Source: Zymoseptoria tritici IPO323 (taxonomy: Eukaryota > Ascomycota > Dothideomycetes > Mycosphaerellales > Mycosphaerellaceae). Taken from it: DNA of 64,000 bases. The stretch is taken from assembly GCF_000219625.1 (NCBI RefSeq), contig NC_018218.1, positions 4,030,001 to 4,094,000 of the forward strand, in the 5' to 3' direction. Made by a program: the position numbers and the translations under genes. Shown in pieces: positions 1 through 12,300 of the stretch; position 1 is the stretch's first letter, and each line of letters starts with the position of its first letter. The notes beneath the pieces are model-generated. The model did not search any database. It was not told the origin of the DNA and was given only the letters and a program-made list of their open reading frames with translations.

Positions 1-551
1 GCCCAGCAAGTATTCTACAAGAAAAGCGCGCAGCATGATCTGAACCGCATAGGGCGGCCTCTGCAATGCAGCCAATGAGGAGCTGTCATGCAAGCCAACC
101 ACAAGGCAAACTGCTGCCTCCCGTCTCACAGCACCGAACTGTCGCGCACTGCATCGATCATGAGTAGGTCATGCCAGTGCGTCAACGCTGAGGAGGCACG
201 GTGAGCAGCCTCACTTTCTTCTCAATCTTGCACCATATCTCGATACCTCTTTCATGTATCGATTCACTCACCTTCCTACACCACCATCCCAGTCTGTTCT
301 CGCCGTCGCCGTCACTTTCGCTGCTTACATTGGACTCGGCAGAGACGATCCATGTTTCTTTGGTCGAAGATAGCTGACCTGTTCCTGCCTCGCGTTCACC
401 ATAGGCTTCATCGGTCTCCAGCAGCGGAACGATAGTCGACGTCCACAAGTCGCCTCATATGTCAGGCATCTAGCAGCCTGCTCCTCGCTGCCGTCGATGA
501 GCCATCGCGTCGTATGATAGGCCACTCGTGACGACTGAGTGCAGCACCAAG
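1..551. other. Left-edge non-coding stretch / upstream region of the zinc-finger gene
   Basis: No reading frame here shows a recognisable domain or a convincing splice structure. The short frames on the minus strand (around 182-525) have no family resemblance that I can see. The segment ends just before the ATG of the C2H2 gene and probably holds its promoter and 5' leader. A gene running in from the left edge cannot be excluded. Confidence 0.4.
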
Positions 552-2841
552 ATGGAATCGTTCAATCAGACTTACTGGGACTTCAACTCAGATGTAAGTG
601 CCATCGAAAGGTCGACCTTGTAACAGCTCTGACCGCATCTTCCACAGAACTACTCCAACTTCAACGATGTCAACCAGAATACCAACTTCAACGCGAGGCA
701 GCAGACATACCATGCCTCACACAGGGCTTCCGCTCCTATGGCGTACAATCTTCCCAGGCCACCTATGGAAGACAGCCTAGATCTCTCTTCATTCGACGCT
801 CTGGCCCAGAATACAGTCCACAACGTCGGACTGGAAGACGTGATCAAGCCTGAACACAACACGCCATGGAGCGGCACGCAGCGCAGCGGAATGCAACAAA
901 ATCTCCAACCCACCCTCGGCCGAAGTTCTTACGTCCGGTCAGAGCCAGCGCTGAAGCAAGACAGAACTTCCGACGCCGCCGACTCGGGCTACTATGAGCA
1001 ATTGGGTACTATGGGCATGCAGGAGTACAACACCAATCGTCCAGAGCTCGAGCAAGACTATGGATACTTTCCATCTTCACACTCTGGCAAGGTCGCAGCT
1101 GATCGAAAGAGTGTGGTGTCGGATGGATATTCGAGGCTTCCCAGAGAGAGGAGAATCAGACGCACACTGGCTCCTTGTCAAGCCTGTGGACGCTCACCCA
1201 AGAATCAATCAGACTCGAAGTAGGTAATGCAAAAGATGGATCCCGTCGGTCCTTGTTAGCTATACTGACTACTCCCAGGAAGCACTCATTGACGCACAGC
1301 CGACCCTATCGCTGTTTGGAGCCAAATTGTACCCGCAAAGACGGCTTCGCGACCGAGAACGACTTACAACGGCATAGGAAAAGCGTGCACAATTTGCTCC
1401 CCACAGTTGGCGCCACGGCTGGCTACATCTGTGCTGCATGTCCGCAAGACGGCAACACTCCTCACAAGTTTTGGCCGAGGAGAGATAATTTCAAGGCGCA
1501 CATCAAAAGGAAACATCCGAAGCATAATGATGTGGAGCTGATGGAAAGGTGCGTACAAAGCTCACGACGAAGTCGAGATGGCAGGTGGGCTAACGATCAA
1601 CAGGTCAAGACACAGCATGAGACCCGACGACACTCGCACGGTCGTGACGGACGTACAATCCGTAAGAAGTGGGTTGCACTCTGTCTACCAGTCTGAAGCC
1701 GATGCCAACGAAAGCCATGGCTATCAACCGACAAACCATATGGATTTGCCCACTCTATCACGACACGGATCAATGTCAGGCGAGTCTGGCGCCATCTTCG
1801 GTCCGGACTCTGCAGTTTCCATGGCGAGCACGGAACAAACGCTGGTCGGCATGCATGGCCATACAGCAAATCTCATGCTTCCCTACAACAATGCTTTCCT
1901 CGATGACAACGACATGAGCGGTCTTTCCATCCTCTCCACAGCAGCCGACAACCTCGCATACAACCACAGTCCCAATCACGACCTCGCCGTCTCATCTTCA
2001 ATAACACAAAGATCCTTCTCCACCTTCAATCAACAACAACGACCAGCACCGCCGCCCTTCAGCGTACAACAACCAACCTCCTCTTCCACCACTACAACTG
2101 GCCCACGCACCTGTCCCTACCCCAACTGCACAACAAGCTGGTCCCGCCCCTGCGACCTAACGTACGCCACCATCACCCACCACCCTCCATGCCCTGCAGC
2201 ACGCAATCACCAAACACACAACACCAGCTGACACGCCTCTGCTCTGCCCCTCTAGAAAACACCTCAAACGCCACACGAAACCCTACGGCTGCACATTCCC
2301 CCGCTGCTCGCAGAAATCCGGCTCGCGAGGAGACTGGAAGCGACACGAGAATAGCAACCACTACATGGCGACCATGTGGCGGTGCGGACGGCGGAAGATG
2401 AACGGAAGTGTTTGTGTTCGGCGTCCGTTTCAGAGGGAGGAGTCGTTGAGAGACCATCTCCGCGGACTGGAGCATGGGATGGAGGATGAAGTGGAAGTGG
2501 AGCGAGCAGTCGAAGAGGGCAAGTTGGGAGAGGAAGGCAAAGGGCAGTTTTGGTGTGGATTTTGTTGTGCGGTGGTGATGCAGAGGGAGGGAGAGGAGAG
2601 TGCGTGGGCGGCGAGATTGAGGCATGTGGGAGATCACTTTGATAAGGAGAGGTTGAGTATTGACGAGTGGGTTTGTGTGGTGGAGAATCGGAAGAAGAAG
2701 TACATTGTGGAGGCGGAGGAGAGGCGGGAGGTGGCGATGGGAAGGAAGAAGGGTGGGGAGGTGGTGGAGGCGGAGAGTGAGTTGGAGGAGTGGAGTCCTG
2801 ATTTGTCGGAGTTTGGTATAAGGGGTATGATGGAAGAGTAG
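552..2841 (+). CDS. C2H2 zinc-finger protein (putative transcription factor)
   Basis: Five-exon model: 552-593, 648-1219, 1279-1548, 1604-2161, 2256-2841, giving 675 residues. All junctions are GT-AG and stay in phase. The first half is Ser/Asn/Gln-rich and probably disordered. Finger-like motifs follow: C-x4-C with two His near residues 217-243, a C-x2-C motif near 254-288, and a close pair near 465-518 (CPYPNC...HLKRH, then CTFPRC...HENSNH). The last pair is split by intron 4, which supports the model. More Cys/His clusters of looser spacing lie in the Glu-rich C-terminal part. The layout suits a fungal DNA-binding regulator of unknown targets. The start was chosen because exon 1 (MESFNQTYWDF) splices directly into the long frame. 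Family-level call only. Confidence 0.8.
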
Positions 2842-3257
2842 GCTTGAAAGCGTGGAGGCTCTGAACGAGGTCACGATTGATGAAGCGTACGGCGGTATAT
2901 ACTATCAGTATAACATGGTCGATGTAAGGTAATAATACAGTATACTCTTCGTAGGTACTTGCTCTTATCTGCTGCTACTGCAATTGTGCTGCCTGAGGCG
3001 CGATTACGAAGACTTTACCCCAGCCGGCAGCACATGAAAGCTTTACCGAAGGAAGGGTGATGTCAACCGAGGCCGAACGTCGAGGAAGCAAGGGAACGAG
3101 CATCACAAGCTCGACTCGTCTTTCACATGAAGCTGGACTATTGTAGGCCTTCACTTCAATCTACCACTAACGTACTATTGCTCTCTACCATACTTCTCAA
3201 TCAATCTCACCACAGCACCCCGATGCTCACGCGGATCCGATAGCACCCTCCACCACC
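2842..3257. other. Intergenic, no gene seen
   Basis: This 416-bp gap separates two genes on the same strand. It should hold the 3' end of the zinc-finger gene and the promoter of the PXMP4-like gene. A pyrimidine-rich, CACC-containing leader precedes the ATG at 3258. I see no coding or RNA signal. Confidence 0.5.
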
Positions 3258-4152
3258 ATGTCCTCCCTCAAGAGCTTGCAGGTATGCATCCACCCTCCAC
3301 ACAGCACGCGACTAGAGAGAGAGCAACATGTACTGACCACTCCTCCGCCCACAGGACGCCTTTGAGAAGATCATCCTCGACCCTCGCTACCACGACCCGC
3401 TCGTCCTCGTCAAAGCCATCCGCAATGGCGCAGTCTACGGCACCAAAGTCCGCTTCCCTCACGCTCTCGTCATGATCTTCCTCTTCCGCTCCGGCACCTT
3501 GCGAGAAAAAGCCCGCCTCGTCTTCAATGCGACCCGACAACACGCCAGCAATCTCGCACGCTTCGCTTTCCTCTACAAAGGCAGTATGCTCGCCCTACGT
3601 AAGACCAACGGCGGCAAGGAAGTCGGCGCGCACCATTTCCTCGCCGGCCTGTTCGGTGGATACTGGGTGTTTGGTCAATCCGCCAACAGCGTCAACCAGC
3701 AGATCGTCATCTACGTGTTCGCGCGTGTGGTGCTGGCGTTGGCGAAGCTGGCGGTCCAACCACCCGGGGATAACAGCCTGGTCGGCAGCCACTACGGCGG
3801 ACGCGGCGGGATCGGCATCTTCAAGCTCACACCTGAGCAGGCCGCGACGATACGGAAGTACAGCTGGCCGGCATTTGCAAGTTTGAGTTGGGCGAGCGTC
3901 ATGTGGCTGTTTGAGAGCTATCCGGAAACGCTGCAGAACAGTCTGCGGAGCAGCATGTACTACATGTGAGTCTTGTCCGATCTTTCCTTTACGTACTTGG
4001 GGGTTGATCGTTTTCGCTTTGGCTTTTGCTTTGCTACACCCTCCCCTCCCCATGCTACTGACACAGGGCTGACGGATTCGTTCCCCCACCGTAGATACGC
4101 GAATTCGGAAAAATGGGACAGCTCCCGCAACTTCTTGCTGCACAATAAATGA
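3258..4152 (+). CDS. Peroxisomal membrane protein PMP24/PXMP4-like
   Basis: Three exons, 3258-3281, 3355-3965 and 4095-4152, encode 230 residues. The tiny first exon encodes MSSLKSLQ. The body reads like the PXMP4/PMP24 family (related to Tim17/TMEM135 proteins): a conserved segment with the core HDPLVLVKAIRNG, then FPHALVMIFLF, a run of Gly-containing hydrophobic helices (HHFLAGLFGGYWVFG, VNQQIVIYVFARVVLALAK) and a C-terminal WASVMWLFE segment. Length fits the family, whose members are about 210-230 residues. Family members are integral to the peroxisome membrane and their biochemical role is poorly known. The short last exon (ending WDSSRNFLLHNK) is supported by a GTGAGT donor, a CACCGTAG acceptor and preserved phase. 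Confidence 0.85.
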
Positions 4153-4918
4153 GGAGGGAAACAGTCCCAGTCCGAGAACAACACGACACGATTCTCTTAC
4201 GGCCTTTCCACACGATGCATCTTCTGTATCTACCATCTGCACATAGCGAGGGCGTTCATTCTGGATCTAGCGAGGGACAATTGTACATACTTGCATCTTG
4301 CTCTCGGAAACACAGAACGAGCTGTCAACCAAGAGGAGGAAATCGAAGACTGCATGAGAGCCCTTTGGCTGACCTTGCTCGTCACAGCTTCGCCAACTCC
4401 GAGTACTGGCACGATACCCATTCCTTCTTCTACCAAGTCGCTCAACCAGCTCTGCCAGGCATGCCCGGAAAGGCGGTTTAGAAACAGAGGTCGGCAGCGA
4501 GGCGACGATAGAGGAAGAAGAGGCGTATTGCGGCGTTATGGGAGTACTTGAAGGCACCGCAAATTACAGGCCTACACGCTCTAGCAGCGTGACGAGAGGC
4601 GATCGGTTCACCAGTCGTTTGCATAGATCTTGTAGATCTACCATGAAACCTCGATTCGAAAGACGGCTGTATCTCGGGGTCTCAGCGATGTCAATCGTCA
4701 CGTCTACTTAGACCTTTGTAGTCATGCGCGATGTGGAACGCCTGTGGTCGACAGGCGAGCTGGACGACTTCGCAACGATCCGCATGAACGGCAGCCTCCC
4801 AAAGGGCTGCACTCGCCTCAAGTACGGCGCTAGTCCTTATCCTGTGGTATCATCATCCCCAACACGTCCAGGAACGTAACCAGTGCTTTCTTTCTCCGGC
4901 CTTTGCCTCACCTCTACC
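4153..4918. other. Intergenic between convergent genes, no gene seen
   Basis: The PXMP4-like gene (plus strand) and the DUF7918-type gene (minus strand) end toward each other here. Short frames on both strands lack any family resemblance or splice partners. The segment probably holds two 3' UTRs and terminators. Confidence 0.5.
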
Positions 4919-7700
4919 TCACCACCCGGCGTTGCCTTTTCCGGTCGTCTCCAGACCTCCATCGTCAGCATTCCAATGCTCCACAGTCCCCGCCTTACTC
5001 GGTGTTTTACTCTTCGCCTTACCCCAATCCGCCTGGCTCACCGAGTCCTTCGGTTCGACTGGCTTGCTCCAGCTCGCATTTGACTTCCCGCCATCACTTT
5101 CCGGTGCCCATGGATCATCAGCTTTCGCTGGCGTTCCCCATCCGTCACCGTCACCCTTCTTCGACCCAGCCTTCGACCTCGCCTTCGCCACTCCCTCCCT
5201 CGTAGCCCTCACCTCATCTGCAGCACTAACCTTCGAAGCCGCCACTCTCGAGAGCGCCTTTTTCTCCGGCACGCCTCTCTTCCTCAACAACTCCGCCACC
5301 AACTCATCCTTCGGCGTCCTCATCAACCTCTCCTTCTCCGCCACCTTCTCCGCCTCCCCAATCCCTCCCTCCCTCACTTTTCCCTTTCCGACAATCTTCT
5401 CCAACGCCTCTCGACTCCGATACTTGAACGTGAACACCGCGTACGGCTTCTCCATCGAGTCGAGATATTCTGGGCGATAGTGCTTGTGTGCGTAGTCCGC
5501 TCCACGACCCGCTTGCACACCGTACTTGATGTCCTTTGCTTTGGAGGCGGGCACGGCCGGCGTGGGCGGCGCGGGATACTTGTAGGGATCGCGGAAGGGG
5601 AGGCGGAGTTTGGATGCGGCTGCGGGTTTGGTGGCCCAGGATTTCCAGTAGGGTTTGATTTCGGCGTGGGGTTGGACGGTGGAGGAGGTCGAGGTGGTGC
5701 TACGACCGGTGGTGGATTTGGAGGGTCGGTGGTTGGAGGCGGCTTTGCTGCCTGACTTGGGCTTGTCGCTCTTCTTCTCGCCCCATTCGTCGTTGTTTTC
5801 TGCTGCGTTGTCGGCGGGCGCATCACCCCAAGCATTGCCTCCGTTATTACCGGCGTCATCATTATCTTTGTCCCAACCATCATTGCCACCGTTCTGTTGC
5901 TCGTCCTTCTTCTCATCACCCCAACCACCACTGTTTGACTTCTTCGATCCGTTCGACTTTTGATCACCACCGCCCCAGTCAGCATTATTGTTGGACTTGT
6001 TGGACTTGTTGGACTTGTTTTCGTCTTGGTTCCATCCATCATTGGCTTTCTCAGCCGAATCGTTCTGGTGGCTGCTGCTGTCCCAGCCATTGTTATCTGC
6101 CGGCTTGTCCTTGTCACCCACTGCACCATCACCCACCTGCTCCCAACCATCGCTCTTCTTCTCCTTATCATCCTTCTCTGCATCGGCTTTCTCTCCATCG
6201 GGATGACGCAGAGCGATCCTGGGCGATGGCACAAGACCCTTATCAAATAGCGTATCGTAAGTCTGCTTCCACTCCATGCGATTCATGTCCTCCATACAAG
6301 CAGAGATGGAAGCGTTGAGATCACGAAGCTCATCCAGAACCGCTTGGATCTCATCGTACTTGCGCCTCAGCGTCGTCATCATGCCTTTGTGAGCATCCTC
6401 GCGCGTTTTGAAAGTGTCGATGTCCTCCCACAGTGCGTCGTACTTTTCTGCTTCTTCGAATGCAATGCGTTGCAGGACTTGCATGTGATCACTCGCTTCG
6501 TCGATGAAGACGGAGCTGCGGTGTGGTTGGCGTGAACGTCCTCTGGGTTTGTCAGGAGATTGCGCACGGCGGGTGATGTTATGATGTGACGAGCTTCGAG
6601 TCGGAATGTCGAACACTACACCTCGTCCTCGTCTACGCTTGCTTTCGTCTATGACAGGAGATGGGGACGTCCGTGGTACAACTCGTTTCGGGCCGCTGCG
6701 AGTTGACGGCGTTCTGTCGTTGTCGTCAAATCCGCCTCCCACAGTGTATGTGTATGGCTCATATCGATGATCCGGAGCTCGTTGCTCCTGCTCGTGTCGC
6801 GCACGAGAATCACCCCTGACAAACGGATCCTCCTCTTCGTAGTAACGATAGCGTCCAGTTGTGTCGTCGAAGCGATGGCCTGGAAGGTAGGGTTGCCCGA
6901 CCATGTTCCTTGGTCGATACTTTTTGTAATATCCGGGCTCGTCGCCTGCGCCGTCAAATAGTCCCATCATGCCGCCGAAGCCAACATCACTCATGACCAC
7001 TGAGCCCTTTTTGGAGGGCGCCTTGGATGGTGCTTTTGAGGATGCCTTCGGTTTGGAGTCCTTCGATTGCTCCTTATCCTTGGACGTCGGTTGCTTGGGT
7101 GGTGCTGAGCTTTTGTTGATCGCTCGAAGTATGTCTCTTCCTGCTGACGGTACTGTAGCGATTACAGTCTCCGCCGGGTCGATGCCTGTCTCCTTCTCAC
7201 CGCCTTGCTTGCAGCGCAGGACAATCACTTCGATGGTGCCTACATTCTTCGACCAGTTCCGGGATGCGTTCGGCTCGCTATCGGCGATACCTACACAAAG
7301 TCAGTGTGCTGCAGAAAGGCAGAGAAGTTCTGGACTCACCAGTCTTCAGCGGCGTGAAGAACCAATCTCGCGCCACGAAGCAACCATCCGACGTCTTCTC
7401 CTCTTTCTGGCGGAGTTTGAGATCGATCTCGTACTCCACGGGATCCACTCCATCCCCTGGCACTTCAAGGCAAAGTCGATTTCGATTGCATTGGTATTCA
7501 CCATCGATGAAGACGTACGCCGCAAGACCTGGCGCAATGTATCCGCTGGTGGTGATGCGCACGTGGAAAGGAATGTCCGTCTCCGGCGCGAGGATGAAGC
7601 ACTCGACGGCGCCGTCAGTGAAGCGATGATCGTACTCCTTGAGGCGCGTGTCGCCCGAGCCGAGCTCGATGCTAGTCGTGATCTGCTTGAGGGTGGGCAT
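4919..7700 (-). CDS. DUF7918-type protein with Trp/Asn/Lys-rich low-complexity tail
   Basis: Two exons, 7340-7700 and 4919-7290, encode 910 residues. The first ~160 residues look like the fungal DUF7918 domain: a beta-rich start (KEYDH, ECFILAPETDIPFHVRIT, AYVFIDG), then RDWFF.PLKTG and a GTIEVIVLR strand. The strand lies across the intron, which confirms the splice. After it come a Lys/Ser/Pro-rich linker, an Arg-rich segment, a probable coiled coil (about 391-441) and a long tract (about 498-631) of GW/DGW, Asn, Asp and Lys. A more ordered C-terminal block (near 640-750) contains KPYWKSWATKPA and YAVFTFKYRSREALEKI. The function of DUF7918 proteins is unknown as far as I recall. The start fits because the domain begins within the first 15 residues. 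Confidence 0.8.
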
Positions 7701-9367
7701 GCTGGCGGATCGGTGCGATCTTATCTATTCGAAGCGATGAAATCTGCCCATGACTCTCGCACAGTAAGCGATACTTCAGTACAGTCCAAGGCGCGCATGG
7801 TTGTCGCGTGAATTTGACCAAGGGCGATATTTGGAAGGGCGCCGCGAAAACATCACGTGAAGGAGCCGAAGATCAGCCGTTCGGCTTGCTTTCGAATAGA
7901 ACAGACGAGGAAAGATTCTTTTGGAAGGAGAGGCACATAACACGATTGTAGAAAGAGGAAGGATAGTGTACCACGTGAAAGCAGGTAAATGTTGCCTCTC
8001 CACAGTAGATCCTCGTGGAAGCTCAGATCGTTTGCTTCCAGGGCATTGCTCGCTTGCGTTTTTGGTGCCAATCGTCCGCTGTAGACATAGTCGGTGTTGT
8101 CCTCGCGCTTTCGCTTCAGCGCCTTGGTATGGCTTCACTGTTTTTTCTCCAGGGTACTTCGAATCGATTTGCGCCTGGTGTCGACAGAACTCATCATTCT
8201 TGCACTAAGGAGAGTTGCGCAGAAATCCGCTAAGCTCGATGTGTGGAAAAGCGCCCAAATGGCAAAAAGAAAATGAGTCTCGAACTCTTGAGGATATAAC
8301 CGACCACCCAAAGTTATCCAACATTGCCGAGTGAATAAAAAAAGATGTTGAATACCGGGCGGTACGTTATCCGCCTTATCTGCCCCTCGAGTCGAACGAG
8401 CGGTCCTCCTTTCCAATTAAGGATGAAAGCGATGTGCAAACGGAGTATGGGAGAACCACCCCACCAAGCAGACACGCATTTGATTGGGTATGAATGGATG
8501 TAGCGAGGAGAACTTTGGACTTTATAAAGGTGAATGAGGGGTAGCCGGACTTGCTCAAATGGCAGCACAGTTTCCTGGCCAGCTATGACGGGAGGGAGAA
8601 AAGGCACGGGAACGGGCTCCACAGCGACAAGTCCTTGGTTGCGATCAACTCAATCTGGGTCAGTGATTGGAAATCTGCGCATGACCCTGATTGTGGATGG
8701 ACCACCTCTCCGGATCTGCGGTAGGCAGCATTGAATAGCACTGAAGGCCGAAGCATCTTAACAATCTTCGAAGCAGGAAGGCAGGATGGGTGGCTCAGCA
8801 TGATTCCAGCAGATTTGACGCAGGCATGCTGCCGAGGAACGTTTTCATGATGTCTTGAGTCGAACTCGATATATTGCAGCGTAGTGGGGCAAAGTCAAAG
8901 AGGAACAACAGTGGTAGAATCCCGCATGAAGTTGAGGTGAGGTCGAGGTGAGAGTGAAAGTGAAACTGGATAGCGCCATCCATCCAATGGGGCCCGAAGC
9001 TCACTTCGCCTTAGTAATCAGGCCACGGCGGGACAATGTGAACTGCGATCGACATGATCGCTGACCTCTCGATCATCTTGTTGAACCGTCACAGAATGCT
9101 CTCTCAGGCGTTACTCGAGACGTGTAGCAAACAATCGAACGACGCGTGGAGATCCAACGCAGTTCACCCAGCAGCATTCGCGAGTCCCACGGTAGTTCTA
9201 CGCGTGGACCCTTCTTGAGACAACCACGGGACGGGCACAAGTTGGACAGCTTCACGGCGGCCTCCGATGCCACCGCTTTTTCTCTTGCAGTCCGACCACT
9301 ATCCTAGATTACTGCATACACCTGTAACACAGCAGCTGCCATCCAAAGTACCACGCACACAAGCACA
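7701..9367. other. Divergent intergenic region, no gene seen
   Basis: This 1.67-kb gap lies between the 5' ends of the DUF7918-type gene (minus) and AMP deaminase (plus). I read both strands for tRNA-like cloverleaf signals and for short spliced genes and found neither. Both promoters are presumably here. The length is large for this otherwise compact region. Confidence 0.45.
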
Positions 9368-12300
9368 ATGCAGCGGAGCGCGCTGCAGCACCACATGGTG
9401 CACGATGCAGACACCGACGATAGTGACCTCGACAACGCACCGGACTCGTCCAACGCCGAAGACAGCGATGTCGACGCCCGCGAATCCACGCACGAAACCA
9501 CTGGCCTCATGAGAAGAGCTTCCAAAGATCTGGAGAGCAGCAAGGAAGCAATTGATTTGCCTGAGACGGAGGATTCGGAGCCACAGGGAATGCTGCCGCG
9601 AGACAAACAGCGTCGAACAACACATTACAATTACACCCTTGAGAAGCAAATGTCGCACGTAGAGGCGAAACAGTTTTTCCAGCAACAGCGTCAGAACACT
9701 CTTGACGAGCAGAGCTTGACCGCAAGCCCGATGGCTACGAGTCCAGTGCTAAGAGCGAGGACCCACACTCCACAAGTAGGTGCTGATACGAATGGCTTTG
9801 GGCGAACTGCGAGTTTGCGTAGTAAGCATAGTACAATGAGTTTCAAAGAACCAGGATACAAGTCAGCTCTACCAGTCGGTCTCAGCGATCCAAACAAGCA
9901 TCCGAATAGCTCCACCATTCAATCCCCAAGTATTGGTCGCTTCGAAGGCCTCAATGGCATCAATTCTACCGCTGCTGCTGCGGAGGACGATACTGAAAGT
10001 GCAGCCGACAAGGAGATCAGAGCTCATATTCAGCATCCAGGCCTTCCGCACGAGTCTAAGCCGCTCCTGGAACAAGAGGGTATCCACGGAGCGGGTGCAG
10101 GCGTCGGCATAGATTCGAAAAATGACCCGGGTGTGACAACCGAACTGCATGCGATTTATTCGAATATTCAAAAGATCCTCGACCTGAGACACAAGTATAT
10201 GCGACTGTCACTTCAAGGTCCGGCAGACAATCCTCGCGACGAGCCTGAATGGAACATATATCCTCCGCCTCCGAATCCAGTGTGGTACGAGAACAAGAAG
10301 CGGCAGACCGAGTTGGACGAAGATGGCAACGAGAAGACGCCCAGCACATCGCAGACACTGCCGAAGAAGCCTGCACGCAAAATGGGACAGGACATTGGAG
10401 AGGACTTTGACTTCGAGGAGTGTCTGCCTGTCCCGGACAAGGGCGAAATGACCTTCAGACTGGAAAAAGGTGGAGTGTATCAAGTGTACGAGACATCAAA
10501 ATCGGCGGAGCTTGGTGAGCCGATCTTGCACATTCCCGATATCAGAGAGTACTACATGGACTTGGACGCTATCCTCGGAATTAGCTCGGACGGGCCGAGT
10601 AAATCTTTTGCATACCGCCGACTGCAGTACCTGGAGGGCAAGTTCAACTTGTACGTTCTCCTGAATGAGTACCAGGAGATCGCCGATACAAAGGCTGTAC
10701 CTCATCGTGATTTCTACAACGTGCGAAAGGTCGATACTCACGTACATCACTCCGCGTGTATGAACCAGAAGCATTTGCTGCGCTTCATCAAGAGTAAGAT
10801 GAAGAAGTCACCGGACGAGGTGGTACTCTTCAGAGACGGCAAGAACTTGACCCTCAAGGAGGTATTCGAAAGTATCAACCTCACGGCGTACGATCTCAGT
10901 ATCGATACCCTTGACATGCACGCACACACAGATTCTTTCCATCGTTTCGACAAGTTCAATCTCAAATACAACCCAGTCGGAGAGAGCAGACTGAGGACGA
11001 TCTTCCTGAAGACCGACAACAACATTCAAGGAAGATACCTGGCTGAGATCACGAAAGAGGTCATGTCCGATTTGGAGAGCAGCAAGTATCAAATGGTCGA
11101 ATGGCGCATCAGCATCTACGGACGCAGTCTGGATGAATGGGACAAGTTGGCCGCGTGGGTCGTGGACAATAAGCTCTTCTCCCCGAACGTACGGTGGTTG
11201 ATTCAAGTACCCCGACTCTACGATGTGTACAAAGCTTCGGGTCTGATGGAGACATACGAGGAGGTTGTGAAGAACGTCTTCCAGCCGCTTTTTGAAGTCA
11301 CTCAAGACCCGAGCAGCCACCCGAAGTTGCACGTATTTTTGCAAAGAGTCATTGGCTTTGACTCGGTCGACGATGAAAGCAAGAGCGAGCGTCGTATTTA
11401 CCGCAAGTTCCCTTTGCCCAAAGACTGGGACACTAAGCAGAATCCACCCTACAGCTACTGGATCTACTACCTGTTCGCTAACATTGCTTCGCTCAACGTG
11501 TGGCGCAAGCAGCGGGCGTTCAATACTTTCGTCCTGCGTCCACACTGCGGTGAAGCGGGTGACACTGATCATTTGGCTGCTGCGGTGTTGTGCTGTCATA
11601 GTATCAGCCACGGTCTGCTCTTACGAAAGGTACCATTGCTACAGTACATCTTTTACCTGGAACAAATCGGTGTGGCCATGAGTCCTTTGAGCAACAACGC
11701 TCTCTTCCTTGCCTACGAACGCAATCCGTTCCTGCAATACTTCCGCCGCGGCCTCAACGTCAGCTTGTCCACCGACGATCCTCTGCAATTCGCATTCACC
11801 AAAGAGCCCTTGATCGAAGAGTATGCCGTGGCAGCCCAGATTTACAAGCTGTCGGCAGTCGACATGTGCGAACTGGCCAAACACTCCGTCATTCAATCTG
11901 GCTTCGAGCATGTCATGAAGCAAAGATGGCTGGGTAACAACTATCACCATCCCGGCCCGGCAGGCAACGACATGGCAAAGGTCAATGTACCAAACATCCG
12001 CGAGGCCTTCCGTCACGAAACCTGGCTGCAGGAACTTGCCATGATCGATCGCTACACGAGCGTCGCCAACTCAGATCGTTTGAGTAGCTTCAACCTTGCG
12101 CCTGGGCCTCATAACACGACCCAAGCCGTCCCGCCCAGTCCGACCGCCAGTTTGAAGACTAACCCGTCTGTATCCAACCCTCTCGCGAACATAGAGAACC
12201 CGATTCTCCGCACTGGCACCGGTGAACACATCAACCCCGGCTCAATCCCTCAACCACATGCCTACCGACCCAACGCACAAGCTGCACGCATGCCCAACTC

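Noticed and set aside
182..525. Two minus-strand frames near the left edge
   Set aside because: No domain, no splice partners, and no support beyond openness.
2173..2874. 233-codon minus-strand frame opposite the zinc-finger gene
   Set aside because: It is a Leu/His/Pro-rich shadow of the last zinc-finger exons, which have intact finger motifs on the plus strand.
5374..6246. 290-codon minus-strand and Gly-rich plus-strand frames over the DUF7918-type gene
   Set aside because: Low-complexity shadows of the Trp/Asn/Lys tract; the main frame carries the recognisable domain.
7811..9367. tRNA or other RNA gene in the long divergent gap
   Set aside because: I looked for the GGTTCGAATCC-type box and a matching acceptor stem and found no convincing pair, here or elsewhere in the window.
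10808..11611. 267-codon minus-strand frame inside AMP deaminase
   Set aside because: Shadow of a well-conserved catalytic domain on the other strand.
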